Source: Pelodera strongyloides (Eukaryota; Nematoda; Chromadorea; Rhabditida; Rhabditidae). From it: 64,000 nucleotides of DNA. The stretch lies in NCBI GenBank assembly GCA_036852015.1, contig JAANDG010000192.1, positions 173,548 through 237,547 of the forward strand. Direction: 5' to 3'. Every line of letters starts with the position of its first letter. Position 1 is the stretch's first letter. Below, in pieces: positions 22,301-48,206 of the stretch. Under the pieces are notes generated by a model. It worked only from the letters and a program-made list of their open reading frames with translations. It was not told the DNA's origin and made no database searches. The position numbers and the translations under genes were made by a program.

Positions 22301-25090
22301 GGCAGATTGTGAACATCGTTTTAACTTCAGCGTCTTGCCACACGGTTTTCGTTTACAAAAACCCTGTGGCAGATTGTGAACTCGTCATTTTACTCGTTCA
22401 GCATCTTGCCACACTGTTTTCGTTTACAAACACCTTGTGGCAGATTGTGAACTCGTGTTTTACTCGTTCAGCATCTTGCCACACGGTTTTCGTTTACAAA
22501 AACCCTGTGGCAGATTGTGAACTCGTTTTTACTCGTTCAGCATCTTGCCACACGGTTTTCGTTTACAAAACCCTGTGGCAGATTGTGAACTCGTGTTTTA
22601 CTCGTTCAGCATCTTGCCACACGGTTTTCGTTTACAAAAACCCTGTGGCAGATTGTGAACTCGTGTTTTACTCGTTCAGCATCTTGCCACACGGTTTTCG
22701 TTTACAAAAAACCCTGTGGCAGAGATTGTGAACTCGTGTTTTACTCGTTCAGCATCTTGCCACACGGTTTTCGTTTACAAAAACCCTGTGGCAGATTGTG
22801 AACTCGTGTTTTACTCGTTCAGCATCTTGCCACACGGTTTTCGTTTACAAAAACCCTGTGGCAGATTGTGAACTCGTGTTTTACTCGTTCAGCATCTTGC
22901 CACACGGTTTTCGTTTACAAAAACCCTGTGGCAGATTGTGAACTCGTCTTTTACTCGTTCAGCATCTTGCCACCAGTTTTCGTTTCAAAAACCCTGTGGC
23001 AGATTGTGAACTCGTTTTTACTCGTTCAGCATCTTGCCACACGGTTTTCGTTTACAAAAAACCCTGTGGCAGATTGTGAACTCGTGTTTTACTCGTTCAG
23101 CATCTTGCCACACGGTTTTCGTTTACAAAAACCCTGTGGCAGATTGTGAACTCGTCTTTTACTCGTTCAGCATCTTGCCACACGGTTTTCGTTTACAAAA
23201 ACCCTGTGGCAGATTGTGAACTCGTTTTTACTCGTTCAGCATCTTGCCACACTGTTTTCGTTTACAAAAACCCTGTGGCAGATTGTGAACTCGTGTTTTA
23301 CTCGTTCAGCATCTTGCCACACGGTTTTCGTTTACAAAAACCCTGTGGCAGATTGTGAACTCGTCTTTTACTCGTTCAGCATCTTGCCACACGGTTTTCG
23401 TTTACAAAAACCCTGTGGCAGATTGTGAACTCGTATTTTACTCGTTCAGCATCTTGCCACACTGTTTTCGTTTACAAAACCCTGTGGCAGATTGTGAACT
23501 CGTGTTTTACTCGTTCAGCATCTTGCCACACGGTTTTCGTTTACAAAAAACCCTGTGGCAGATTGTGAACTCGTTTTTTACTCGTTCAGCATCTTGCCAC
23601 ACGGTTTTCGTTTACAAAAACCCTGTGGCAGATTGTGAACTCGTGTTTTACTCGTTCAGCATCTTGCCACACTGTTTTCGTTTACAAAAACCCTGTGGCA
23701 GATTGTGAACTCGTGTTTTACTCGTTCAGCATCTTGCCACACGGTTTTCGTTTACAAAAACCCTGTGGCAGATTGTGAACTCGTTTTTACTCGTTCAGCA
23801 TCTTGCCACACTGTTTTCGTTTACAAAACCCTGTGGCAGATTGTGAACTCGTTTTTACTCGTTCAGCATCTTGCCACACTGTTTTCGTTTACAAAAACCT
23901 GTGGCAGATTGTGAACTCGTGTTTTACTCGTTCAGCATCTTGCCACACGGTTTTCGTTTACAAAAACCCTGTGGCAGATTGTGAACTCGTCTTTTACTCG
24001 TTCAGCATCTTGCCACACGGTTTTCAACAAAACCCTGTGGCAGATTGTGAACTCGTTTTTAACTCGGTTCAGCATCTTGCCACACGGTTTTCGTTTACAA
24101 AAACCCTGTGGCAGATTGTGAACTCGTTTTTACTCGTTCAGCATCTTGCCACACTGGTTTTCGTTTACAAAAACCCTGTGGCAGATTGTGAACTCGTGTT
24201 TTACTCGTTCAGCATCTTGCCACACGGTTTTCGTTTACAAAAACCCTGTGGCAGATTGTGAACTCGTGTTTTACTCGTTCAGCATTTGCCACACGGTTTT
24301 CGTTTACAAAACCCTGTGGCAGATTGTGAACTCGTGTTTTACTCGTTCAGCATTTTGCCACACTGTTTTCGTTTACAAAAACCCTGTGGCGAGATTGTGA
24401 ACTCGTGTTTTACTCGTTCAGCATCTTGCCACACGGTTTTCGTTTACAAAAACCCTGTGGCAGATTGGAACTCGTATTTACTCGTTCAGCATCTTGCCAC
24501 ACGGTTTTCGTTTACAAAAACCCTGTGGCAGATTGTGAACTCGTGTTTTACTCGTTCAGCATCTTGCCACACGGTTTTCGTTTACAAAAAACCCTTGTGG
24601 CAGATTGTGAACTCGTGTTTTACTCGTTCAGCATCTTGCCACACGGTTTTCGTTTACAAAAACCCTGTGGCAGATTGTGAACTCGTGTTTTACTCGTTCA
24701 GCATCTTGCCACACGGTTTTCGTTTACAAAAACCCTTGTGGCAGATTGTGAACTCGTGTTTTACTCGTTCAGCATCTTGCCACACTGTTTTCGTTTACAA
24801 ACACCTTGTGGCAGATTGTGAACTCGTCTTTTACTCGTTCAGCATCTTGCCACACGGTTTTCGTTTACAAAAACCCTGTGGCAGATTGTGAACTCGTGTT
24901 TTACTCGTTCAGCATCTTGCCACACGGTTTTCGTTTACAAAAACCCTGTGGCAGATTGTGAACTCGTGTTTTACTCGTTCAGCATCTTGCCACACGGTTT
25001 TCGTTTACAAAAACCCTGTGGCAGATTGTGAACTCGTGTTTTACTCGTTCAGCATCTTGCCACACGGTTTTCGTTTACAAAAACCCTGTG
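19320..25090. repeat. Minisatellite sub-class A (CACACGG / GGCAGATT)
   Basis: Most units here read CACACGGTTTTCG and end CTGTGGCAGATTGTG, about 70 bp each. A minor form with GAACATGTTCTTAACTACTT followed by CAGCGTC recurs between about 20270 and 21880, at spacings that are multiples of 70. Confidence 0.85.
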
Positions 25091-28000
25091 GCGGGATTGT
25101 GAACTCGTATTTTACTCGTTCAGCATCTGGCCACACTGTTTTCTTTTACAAAAACCCTGTTGCGAGATTGTGAACTCGTATTTTACTCGTTCAGCATCTT
25201 GCCACACTGTTTTCGCTTACAAAAACTCTGCGGCGAGACTGTGAACTCGTATTTTACTCGTTCAGCATCTTGCCACACTGTTTTCGCTTACAAAAACCCT
25301 GTGGCGAGATTGGGAACTCGTATTTTACTCGTTCAGCATCGTGCCACACTGTTTTCGTTTACAAAAACCCTGTGGCGAGATTGTGAACTCGTATTTTACT
25401 CGTTCAGCATCTTGCCACACTGTTTTCGCTTACAAAAACCCTGTGGCGGGATTGTGAACTCGTATTTTACTCGTTCAGCATCTTGCCACACTGTTTTCGC
25501 TTACAAAAACCCTGTGGCGGGATTGTGAACTCGTATTTTACTCGTTCAGCATCTTGCCACACTGTTTTCGTTTACAAAAACCCTGTGGCGAGATTGTGAA
25601 CTCGTATTTTACTCGTTCAGCATCTTGCCACACTGTTTTCGTTTACAAAAACCCTGTGGCGAGATTGTGAACTCGTATTTTACTCGTTCAGGATCTTGCC
25701 ACACTGTTTTCGCTTACAAAAACCTGTGGCGGGATTGTGAACTCGTATTTTACTCGTTCAGCATCTTGCCACACTGTTTTCGTTTACAAAAACCCTGTGG
25801 CGAGATTGTGAACTCGTATTTAACTCGTTCAGCATCTTGCCACACTGTTTTCGCTTACAAAAACCCTGTGGCGGGATTGTGAACTCGTATTTTACTCGTT
25901 CAGCATCTTGCCACACTGTTTTCGTTTACAAAAAACCCTGTGGCGAGATTGTGAACTCGTATTTTAACTCGTTCAGCATCTTGCCACACTGTTTTCGTTT
26001 ACAAAAACCCTGTGGCGAGATTGTGAACTCGTCGTTTACTCGTTCAGCATCTTGCCACACTGTTTTCGTTTACAAAAACCCTGTGGCGAGATTGTGAACT
26101 CGTCGTTTTACTCGTTCAGCATCTTGCCACACGTTTTTCGTTTACAAAAAACCCTGTGGCGAGATTGTGAACTCGTCGTTTACTCGTTCAGCATCTTGCC
26201 ACACTGTTTTCGTTTACAAAAACCCTGTGGCGAGATTGTGAACTCGTATTTAACTCGTTCAGCATCTTGCCACACTGTTTTCGTTTACAAAAACCCTGTG
26301 GCGAGATTGTGAACTCGTCGTTTACTCGTTCAGCATCTTGCCACACTGTTTTCGTTTACAAAAACCCTGTGGCGAGATTGTGAACTCGTCGTTTACTCGT
26401 TCAGCATCTTGCCACACTGTTTTCGTTTACAAAAACCCTGTGGCGAGATTGTGAACTCGTATTTAACTCGTTCAGCATCTTTCCACACTGTTTTCGCTTA
26501 CAAAAACCCTGTGGCGGGATTGTGAACTCGTATTTTACTCGTTCAGCATCTTGCCACACTGTTTTCGTTCACAAAAACCCTGTGGCGAGATTGTGAACTC
26601 ATATTTAACTCGTTCAGCATCTTACCACACTGTTTTCGCTCACAAAAACCCTGTGGCGGGATTGTGAACTCGTATTTTACTCGTTCAGCATCTTGCCACA
26701 CTGTTTTCGTTTACAAAAACCCTGTGGCGAGATTGTGAACTCGTATTTACTCGTTCAGCATCTTGCCACACTGTTTTCGTTTACAAAAACCCTGTGGCGA
26801 GATTGTGAACTCGTCGTTTACTCGTTCAGCATCTTGCCACACTGTTTTCGTTTACAAAAACCCTGTGGCGAGACACTGTTTTCGTTTACAAAAACCCTGT
26901 GGCGAGATTGTGAACTCGTATTTTACTCGTTCAGCATCTTGCCACACTGTTTTCGCTTACAAAAACCCTGTGGCGGGATTGTGAACTCGTATTTTACTCG
27001 TTCAGCATCTTGCCACACTGTTTTCGTTTACAAAAACCCTGTGGCGAGATTGTGAACTCGTAGTTTTAACTCGTTCAGCATCTTGCCACACTGGTTTTCG
27101 CTTACAAAAAACCCTGTGGCGGGATTGTGAACTCGTATTTTAACTCGTTCAGCATCTTGCCACACTGTTTTCGTTTACAAAAACCCTGTGGCGAGATTGT
27201 GAACTCGTATTTTACTCGTTCAGCATCTTGCCACACTGTTTTCGCTTACAAAAACCCTGTGGCGAGATTGTGAACTCGTATTTTACTCGTTCAGCATCTT
27301 GCCACACTGTTTTCGCTTACAAAAACCCTGTGGCGGGATTGTGAACTCGTATTTTACACGTTCAGCATCTTGCCACACTGTTTTCGTTTACAAAAACCCT
27401 GTGGCGAGATTGTGAACTCGTATTTTACTCGTTCAGCATCTTGCCACACTGTTTTCGTTTACAAAAACCCTGTGGCGAGATTGTGAACTCGTATTTTACT
27501 CGTTCAGCATCTTGCCACACTGTTTTCGCTTACAAAAACCCTGTGGCGGGATTGTGAACTCGTATTTTACTCGTTCAGCATCTTGCCACACTGTTTTCGT
27601 TTACAAAAACCCTGTGGCGAGATTGTGAACTCGTATTTAACTCGTTCAGCATCTTACCACACTGTTTTTTGTCAAAACCCTGTGGCAAAAACCCTGTGGC
27701 GGGATTGTGAACTCGTATTTTACTCGTTCAGCATCTTGCCACACTGTTTTCGTTTACAAAAACCCTGTGGCGAGATTGTGAACTCGTCGTTACTCGTTCA
27801 GCATCTTGCCACACTGTTTTCGTTTACAAAAACCCTGTGGCGAGATTGTGAACTCGTCGTTTACTCGTTCAGCATCTTGCCACACTGTTTTCGTTTACAA
27901 AAACCCTGTGGCAAGATTGTGAACTCGTCGTTTACTCGTTCAGCATCTTGCCACACTGTTTTCGTTTACAAAAACCCTGTGGCGAGATTGTGAACTCGTA

Positions 28001-31000
28001 TTTAACTCATTCAGCATCTTTCCACACTGTTTTCGCTTACAAAAACCCTGTGGCGGGATTGTGAACTCGTATTTTACTCGTTCAGCATCTTGCCACACTG
28101 TTTTCGTTCACAAAAACCCTGTGGCGAGATTGTGAACTCGTATTTAACTCGTTCAGCATCTTACCACACTGTTTTCGCTTACAAAAACCCTGTGGCGGGA
28201 TTGTGAACTTCGTATTTTACTCGTTCAGCATCTTGCCACACTGTTTTCGTTTACAAAAACCCTGTGGCGAGATTGTGAACTCGTATTTAACTCGTTCAGC
28301 ATCTTGCCACACTGTTTTCGTTTACAAAAACCCTGTGGCGAGATTGTGAACTCGTCGTTTACTCGTTCAGCATCTTGCCACACTGTTTTCGTTTACAAAA
28401 ACCCTGTGGCGAGATTGTGAACTCGTCGTTTACTCGTTCAGCATCTTGCCACACTGTTTTCGTTTACAAAAACCCTGTGGCAAGATTGTGAACTCGTCGT
28501 TTACTCGTTCAGCATCTTGCCACACTGTTTTCGCTTACAAAAACCGTGCGGCGAGACTGTGAACTCGTATTTTACTCGTTCAGCATCGTGCCACACTGTT
28601 TTCGTTTACAAAAACCCTGTGGCGAGATTGTGAACTCGTATTTTACTCGTTCAGCATCTTGCCACACTGTTTTCGCTTACAAAAACCCTGTGGTGGGATT
28701 GTGAACTCGTATTTTACTCGTTCAGCATCTTGCCACACTGTTTTCGTTTACAAAAACCCTGTGGCGAGATTGTGAACTCGTATTTAACTCGTTCAGCATC
28801 TTGCCACACTGTTTTCGTTTACAAAAACCCTGTGGCGAGATTGTGAACTCGTATTTTACTCGTTCAGCATCTTGCCACACTGTTTTCGCTTACAAAAACC
28901 CTGTGGCGAGATTGTGAACTCGTATTTTACTCGTTCAGCATCTTGCCACACTGTTTTCGTTTACAAAAACCCTGTGGCGAGATTGTGAACTCGTATTTTA
29001 CTCGTTCAGCATCTTACCACACTGTTTTCGCTTACAAAAACCCTGTGGCGGGATTGTGAACTCGTATTTTACTCGTTCAGCATCTTGCCACACTGTTTTC
29101 GTTTACAAAAACCCTGTGGCGAGATTGTGAACTCGTATTTAACTCGTTCAGCATCTTGCCACACTGTTTTCGTTTACAAAAACCCTGTGGCGAGATTGTG
29201 AACTCGTATTTTACTCGTTCAGCATCTTGCCACACTGTTTTCGTTTACAAAAACCCTGTGGCGAGATTGTCAACTCGTATTTTACCCGTTCAGCATCTTA
29301 CCACACTGTTTTCGCTTACAAAAACCCTGTGGCGGGATTGTGAACTTGTATTTTACTCGTTCAGCATCTTACCACACTGTTTTCGCTTACAAAAACCCTG
29401 TGGCGCGATTGTGAACTTGTATTTTACTCGTTCAGCATCTTGTCACACTGTTTTCGTTTGCAAAAACCCTGTGGCGAGATTGTGAACTCGTATTTAACTC
29501 GTTCAGCATCTTGCCACACTGTTTTCGTTTACAAAAACCCTGTGGCGAGATTGTGAACTCGTCGTTTACTCGTTCAGCATCTTGCCACACTGTTTTCGTT
29601 TACAAAAACCCTGTGGCGAGATTGTGAACTCGTATTTAACTCGTTCAGCATCTTACCACACTGTTTTCGCTTACAAAAACCCTGTGGCGGGATTGTGAAC
29701 TTGTATTTTACTCGTTCAGCATCTTGTCACACTGTTTTCGTTTGCAAAAACCCTGTGGCGAGATTGTGAACTCGTATTTAACTCGTTCAGCATCTTGCCA
29801 CACTGTTTTCGTTTACAAAAACCCTGTGGCGAGATTGTGAACTAGTCGTTTACTCGTTCAGCATCTTGCACACTGTTTTCGTTTACAAAAACCCTGTGGC
29901 GAGATTGTGAACTCGTATTTAACTCGTTCAGCATCTTGCCACACTGTTTTCGTTTACAAAAACCCTGCGGCGAGACTGTGAACTCGTATTTTACTCGTTC
30001 AGCATCTTGCCACACTGTTTTCGCTTACAAAAACCCTGTGGCGAGATTGTGAACTCGTATTTTATCCGTTCAGCATCGTGCCACACTGTTTTCGTTTACA
30101 AAAACCCTGTGGCGAGATTGTGAACTCGTATTTTACTCGTACAGCATCTTGCCACACTGTTTTCGCTTACAAAAACCCTGTGGCGGGATTGTGAACTCGT
30201 ATTTTACTCGTTCAGCATCTTGCCACACTGTTTTCGTTTACAAAAACCCTGTGGCGAGATTGTGAACTCGTATTTAACTCGTTCAGCATCTTACCACACT
30301 GTTTTCGCTTACAAAAACCCTGTGGCGGGATTGTGAACTCGTATTTTACTCGTTCAGCGTCTTGCCACACTGTTTTCGTTTACAAAAACCCTGTGGCGAG
30401 GTTGTGAACTCGTATTTAACTCGTTCAGCATCTTGCCACACTGTTTTCGTTTACAAAAACCCTGTGGCGAGATTGTGAACTCGTCGTTTACTCGTTCAGC
30501 ATCTTGCCACACTGTTTTCGTTTACAAAAACCCTGTGGCGAGATTGTGAACTCGTCGTTTACTCGTTCAGCATCTTGCCACACTGTTTTCGTTTACAAAA
30601 ACCCTGTGGCGAGATTGTGAACTCGTCGTTTTACTCGTTCAGCATCTTGCACACTGTTTTCGTTTACAAAAACCCTGTGGCAAGATTGTGAACTCGTCGT
30701 TTACTCGTTCAGCATCTTGCCACACTGTTTTCGTTTACAAAAAACCTGTGGCGAGATTGTGAACTCGTATTTAACTCGTTCAGCATCTTGCCACACTGTT
30801 TTCGTTTACAAAAACCCTGTGGCAAGATTGTGAACTCGTCGTTTACTCGTTCAGCATCTTGCCACACTGTTTTCGTTTACAAAAACCCTGTGGCAAGATT
30901 GTGAACTCGTCGTTTACTCGTTCAGCATCTTGCCACACTGTTTTCGCTTACAAAAACCCTGCGGCGAGACTGTGAACTCGTATTTTACTCGTTCAGCATC

Positions 31001-32480
31001 GTGCCACACTGTTTTCGTTTACAAAAACCCTGTGTCGAGATTGTGAACTCGTATTTTACTCGTTCAGCATCTTGCCACACTGTTTTCGCTTACAAAAACC
31101 CTGTGGTGGGATTGTGAACTCGTATTTTACCCGTTCAGCATCGTGCCACACTGTTTTCGTTTACAAAAACCCTGTGGCGAGATTGTGAACTCGTCGTTTA
31201 CTCGTTCAGCATCTTGCCACACTGTTTTCGCTTACAAAAACCCTGCGGCGAGACTGTGAACTCGTATTTTACTCGTTCAGCATCGTGCCACACTGTTTTC
31301 GTTTACAAAAACCCTGTGGCGAGATTGTGAACTCGTCGTTTACTCGTTCAGCATCTTGCCACACTGTTTTCGCTTACAAAAACCCTGCGGCGAGACTGTG
31401 AACTCGTATTTTACTCTTTCAGCATCGTGCCACACTGTTTTCGTTTACAAAAACCCTGTGGCGAGATTGTGAACTCGTATTTTACTCGTTCAGCATCTTG
31501 CCACACTGTTTTCGCTTACAAAAACCCTGTGGTGGAATTGTGAACTCGTATTTTACTCGTTCAGCATCTTGCCACACTGTTTTCGTTTACAAAAACCCTG
31601 TGGCGAGATTGTGAACTCGTATTTAACTCGTTCAGCATCTTGCCACACTGTTTTCGTTTACAAAAACCCTGTGGCGAGATTGTGAACTCGTATTTTATCG
31701 TTCGGATCTGCCACACTGTTTCGCTTACAAAAACCCTGTGGCGGGATTGTGAACTCGTATTTTACTCGTTCAGCATCTTGCCACACTGTTTTCGCTTACA
31801 AAAACCCTGTGGTGGGATTGTGAACTCGTATTTTACCCGTTCAGCATCGTGCCACACTGTTTTCGTTTACAAAAACCCTGTGGCGAGATTGTGAACTCGT
31901 ATTTTACCCGTTCAGCATCGTGCCACACTGTTTTCGTTTACAAAAACCCTGTGGCGAGATTGTGAACTCGTCGTTTACTCGTTCAGCATCTTGCCACACT
32001 GTTTTCGTTTACAAAAACCCTGTGGCGAGATTGTGAACTCGTCGTTTACTCGTTCAGCATCTTGCCACACTGTTTTCGTTTACAAAAACCCTGTGGCAAG
32101 ATTGTGAACTCGTCGTTTACTCGTTCAGCATCTTGCCACACTGATTTCGTTTACAAAAACCCTGTGGCGAGATTGTGAACTCGTATTTAACTCGTTCAGC
32201 ATCTTGCCACACTGTTTTCGTTTACAAAAACCCTGTGGCGAGATTGTGAACTCGTATTTAACTCGTTCAGCATCTTGCCACACTGTTTTCGTTTACAAAA
32301 ACTCTGTTTCGAGATTGTGAACTCGTCGTCTACTCGTTCTGCATCCTGCCACACTGTTTTCGTTTGCAAAAACCCGGTGGCGAGATTGTGAACTCGTCGT
32401 TTACTCGTTCAGCATCTTGCCACACTGTTTTCGCTTACAAAAACCCTGTGGCGAGATTGTGAACTCGTGTTTTACTCGTC
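25090..32480. repeat. Minisatellite sub-class B (CACACTG / GGCGAGATT)
   Basis: Units are about 71 bp, read CACACTGTTTTCG, and end TGTGGCGAGATT or TGTGGCGGGATT. The GCGGG form almost always follows a CGCTTAC rather than CGTTTAC loop. Other recurrent alleles are CGTCGTTTAC and CGTATTTAAC in the first quarter of the unit. B-type units also occur at the far left edge (about 19140-19260). Confidence 0.85.
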
Positions 32481-34109
32481 TACGCTTTCGCTCTTTCCAT
32501 TCTCGCATCTCTTTCATGCATTATCTTTCTTTCTCTAGTATCACTTCCTTTCCTTGTACCCTTTTCTCTCCCTTCCTCTCTTTCGATTCTTCCCCCTCCC
32601 TGTATTCGTATGGTATGCCCTCCTCTTCTCTCACTATATCTTTTTACGTGTCTTCTTTTCCCTTTCTAAACGTGCATTCTCATTTATGCCTACAAATGAT
32701 ATGTACATTAGCTACTTCGTTCACTCGAGGGCGAGATATTTTAGGAAGAAAAAAAGATCATCGGATAACCGCATCCTTGCTATCTCAATACCGGCTACTG
32801 GAAAAAATAAGCTAACGATTATTTGAAAAATGGAATGGTGCGCATGACGTCAGTGTCACTTATGTGGGACAACAGGACTGCGGAAAAGTACATTTCCGGT
32901 GTAGTGTACTTGTACTGTAAGGTGTCTTATGCTCTGGCGTCGTCTCTGGCAATGGTCCCTTCAAACAAGTCCTAGGCTACGACAACTCTGAACACTGTAT
33001 TACCTAACCCGTGCATAAAGGAGTATATTGCACATTAAATAAAAGCGCTTGCCTGTTGTATTTTGATCGTTTCCCATTTTCACAAGCACATCTCCATTCA
33101 CTTTTGATATTCGGTATCATGCTGTGGGGCGCATATGTGAAAACACCCTTTTGACCTGATTTGCTCCAGACAATTTTTTAACCAGTATCAACTATAATCG
33201 ATTTACGCTTGTGGGTTCCTTCTAAAAAACTAGTTGGGTGAAACATTACCTTCTTCATTTGTAGGATTCCAAAAAAAAAATAACGACATACGATGAAAGA
33301 GTGAAAAAATGAAGAATGCCTGAACTCCTGAAGAAAAACACATTTGTCCCATATGGTTATGCTGATAATGACTCGACTAACGTTATGCCACGAATTCATT
33401 GGTGGCATATCCCGAGCGAGGGCATTATAATTTATAATATTTGTTTTTTTTTTGCTAACTGTGGTGCTTGACTTGGAGACAACTTTTTCATCCTCGGTGA
33501 ATTGCACGATGAAGTCAGCTTTTTTTGTACCTGCTTTTTTTCCAACACAATGTTCTATTACCCAGATAATAAAAACACAACGTTTACAAAAGAGACAAAA
33601 GGTGACATGTCCCTTTAAATTTTTAACATAGTATGGGTTTGATCCGAGAGCCCTTTTTTCCAGTTTTAATCTCTGTATAATTAAATAACGAATGCTCTTT
33701 TAAAAATCAATGTTTCACTAGTGCAAAAAAAGGGTTAATTTGATTATCGGCGATTAGCTCGCTTTGCATATTTTGTTTTCTCATTCGCTGTCTGCTCGCT
33801 CCAAACTCACCACACTCTCTTTCTCGCTATCACTTTCAAGCTTTCACTGATCAGTGGCGCTAAGAAGTTGCATTCTGCCGGGTTAGCCGGATTGGATCTG
33901 GTTTTCCCGCGTCTCTGCTATCGCACCGGAGCGGTATCTAGTTCCGGCGCGACTGGCGACCGGGACGCCCGCTGGGGACCTAGACCGCGCTGTGCCCGCC
34001 CCCTTGCGCTAGAAGTTCTGCTCAGAAACGTCTGCTCCGCCCGATTAAGCTAAGCTAAGGCTAAGGTGTCAGACTAATTGCCTGGTGGTAATTGCGCACC
34101 CAATCAAAT
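32481..34109. other. Intergenic spacer with a GC-rich block before the Warthog gene
   Basis: 32481-33850 is mostly AT-rich with pyrimidine-rich patches and no convincing exon. From about 33850 to 34060 base composition jumps to GC-rich (GCATTCTGCCGGGTTAGCCG through GAAACGTCTGCTCCGCCC), then ends in AAGCTAAGCTAAGGCTAAGG about 50 bases before the Warthog ATG. It may be a promoter-proximal block or the end of a repeat; an open frame through it has no family features. Confidence 0.4.
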
Positions 34110-46771
<12,662 letters not shown>

Positions 46772-48206
46772 ACAGGAAGATGTGACGTCACACGTCAGCC
46801 TTACAGCCTTGTTAGGGTATTTTTATTTTTTTTACTAAAAATGTAGAAGCACCATATATGTGTTTGAACCTATTACTCGAGATAGCCTCCCAAACCAATC
46901 ACAAACAAACTGTTATTTGTTTTATGCGAAATTCACTTTTTTTAAAGATTATTTTTCAAAGGCATGAATAGATGAGAATTATCAAAGTCTCGTTCCAGCC
47001 CTTATTTTTGTGACAGGGTTTTTGTTGTTGTTTATTTCGCTCATTTTTTTTCGCCTTATTTGCTGAGTTGAAGGTGCTAGTGCAATATTTTGATACTTTA
47101 TTTTGATTTATTGTGAGGTATTTCCCCATTTTCGTGTATTGAAGAGCCCTAAGACTCACTCATGGTCAGTGTACTGTAAAGTTTCCCACTAAAATTCTCT
47201 ATCTAGAAAAAAAAACTACGGACTCAAATAAACGACAGAAATACTTTCTGATATAATGCTCAAAACGGTGATGCTTAATAATTCCCCATGACTATAGAAA
47301 TCAAGTCAATAATACATATGCTAATAATTTTTGAATTTGATGTTTAATAAATGTTTTGCTTTCTTTGTTTTTATAAATATTTGCACAATCTTTACACTTA
47401 TACATGTGAAAAAAGGCGTATGTCGGTATGTCAGTGGACTAAGCGGAATCATCCTTAACGTTTTCTTCTATATTTTTCCTGGGGCTTTTAACATCATTCG
47501 AAATCTTATTCAAGAGGAGCTCTATCACGAAACAGTCCCGATTGGGTTGTGCGCGCATGCCTGCAGCCTTGACCCAGAGACCTAGTCATTCTTTATCTCT
47601 CGAATTCTCTGTCAACCTCTGTCGGAATATACCATCTCCCTCTCGCTTTCTCTATCTTTCTCCAGCTCTCTCGTTCTCCTTTCTCTACCTTTTTCTCTAT
47701 CTCTGCCTTATTTCTCTCTCTATCCCCTCTCCCTCTCTCTCTCTCTCTCTCCCATCCGTTACCAACCATTTCCAGCTCCCCTTTTCCCTTTAACCCCATT
47801 TCTGCTCTAGAGAGACCTAAATCCGCAAACTGAATCGCAAACTGATAACCGATTGTGAAAATCCTCTTTTCTACTTCTACTACCGTTTCCTGGTTTTTAT
47901 TTATATTTAGTTAACGGGATACTTATCGCTAATTGACAAATTGATTATTGAATTCGTTACGTAAGTAAGCATGTATCGAAACATTGTTCTCCTCGCCCAC
48001 TACCGTAAGCTCCCGATCACGAAACACCTCATCTTTCTAGTTTTGTTAGTTTTGAGTCTTAGATTAGATGTGGTATAAGTATAAGATCTTGAGTTCCAGC
48101 CAACTAGATTGAACTTTTATTTTCTTACAGCGGAACGAAACTGTCCCTCTGACCTTTCTTCTATGCCGTTAAACTCGTTTTCTCTTATAAATATTATTAT
48201 TGCAGA
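46772..48206. other. Intergenic spacer between the two Wart genes
   Basis: AT-rich sequence with no convincing exon. A pyrimidine-rich (CT)n tract lies at about 47670-47755. The following gene begins right after a TATTATTATTGCAG acceptor, so the spacer probably contains its promoter. Confidence 0.5.

Larger units (their letters stand above)
19140..32480. repeat. 13.3-kb minisatellite, ~190 copies of a 70-71 bp unit
   Basis: The unit runs GATTGTGAACTCGTGTTTTA, CTCGTTCAGCATCTTGCCAC, ACGGTTTTCGTTTACAAAAA, CCCTGTGGCA. Copies are head to tail with frequent single-base indels. Because 70 is not a multiple of 3, all three frames stay open for long stretches; the resulting open frames are by-products, not genes. 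Two main sub-classes exist (listed separately). Within every unit GCCACA pairs with TGTGGC, and (G)GTTTT with AAAAC(C), around a CGTTTAC loop. The array begins about 80 bp after the smg-8 poly(A) signal and ends abruptly at ordinary sequence near 32480. Confidence 0.97.

Noticed and set aside
19117..32480. Dozens of open frames of 60-200 codons across the 70-bp array, all variants of the same peptide
   Set aside because: They follow from a stop-poor repeat whose length is not a multiple of 3; all three forward frames read through, single-base indels are tolerated, and no start, splice or domain evidence exists.
19140..32480. CRISPR array
   Set aside because: Units are contiguous with no unique spacers, the DNA is from an animal nucleus, and no cas genes are present.
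32417..32815. 132-codon open frame spanning the end of the minisatellite
   Set aside because: It starts inside the repeat and continues into pyrimidine-rich spacer with no domain or splice support.
33868..34053. 61-codon GC-rich open frame before the Warthog gene
   Set aside because: Composition alone explains the lack of stops; it has no homology and no link to the signal-peptide exon at 34110.
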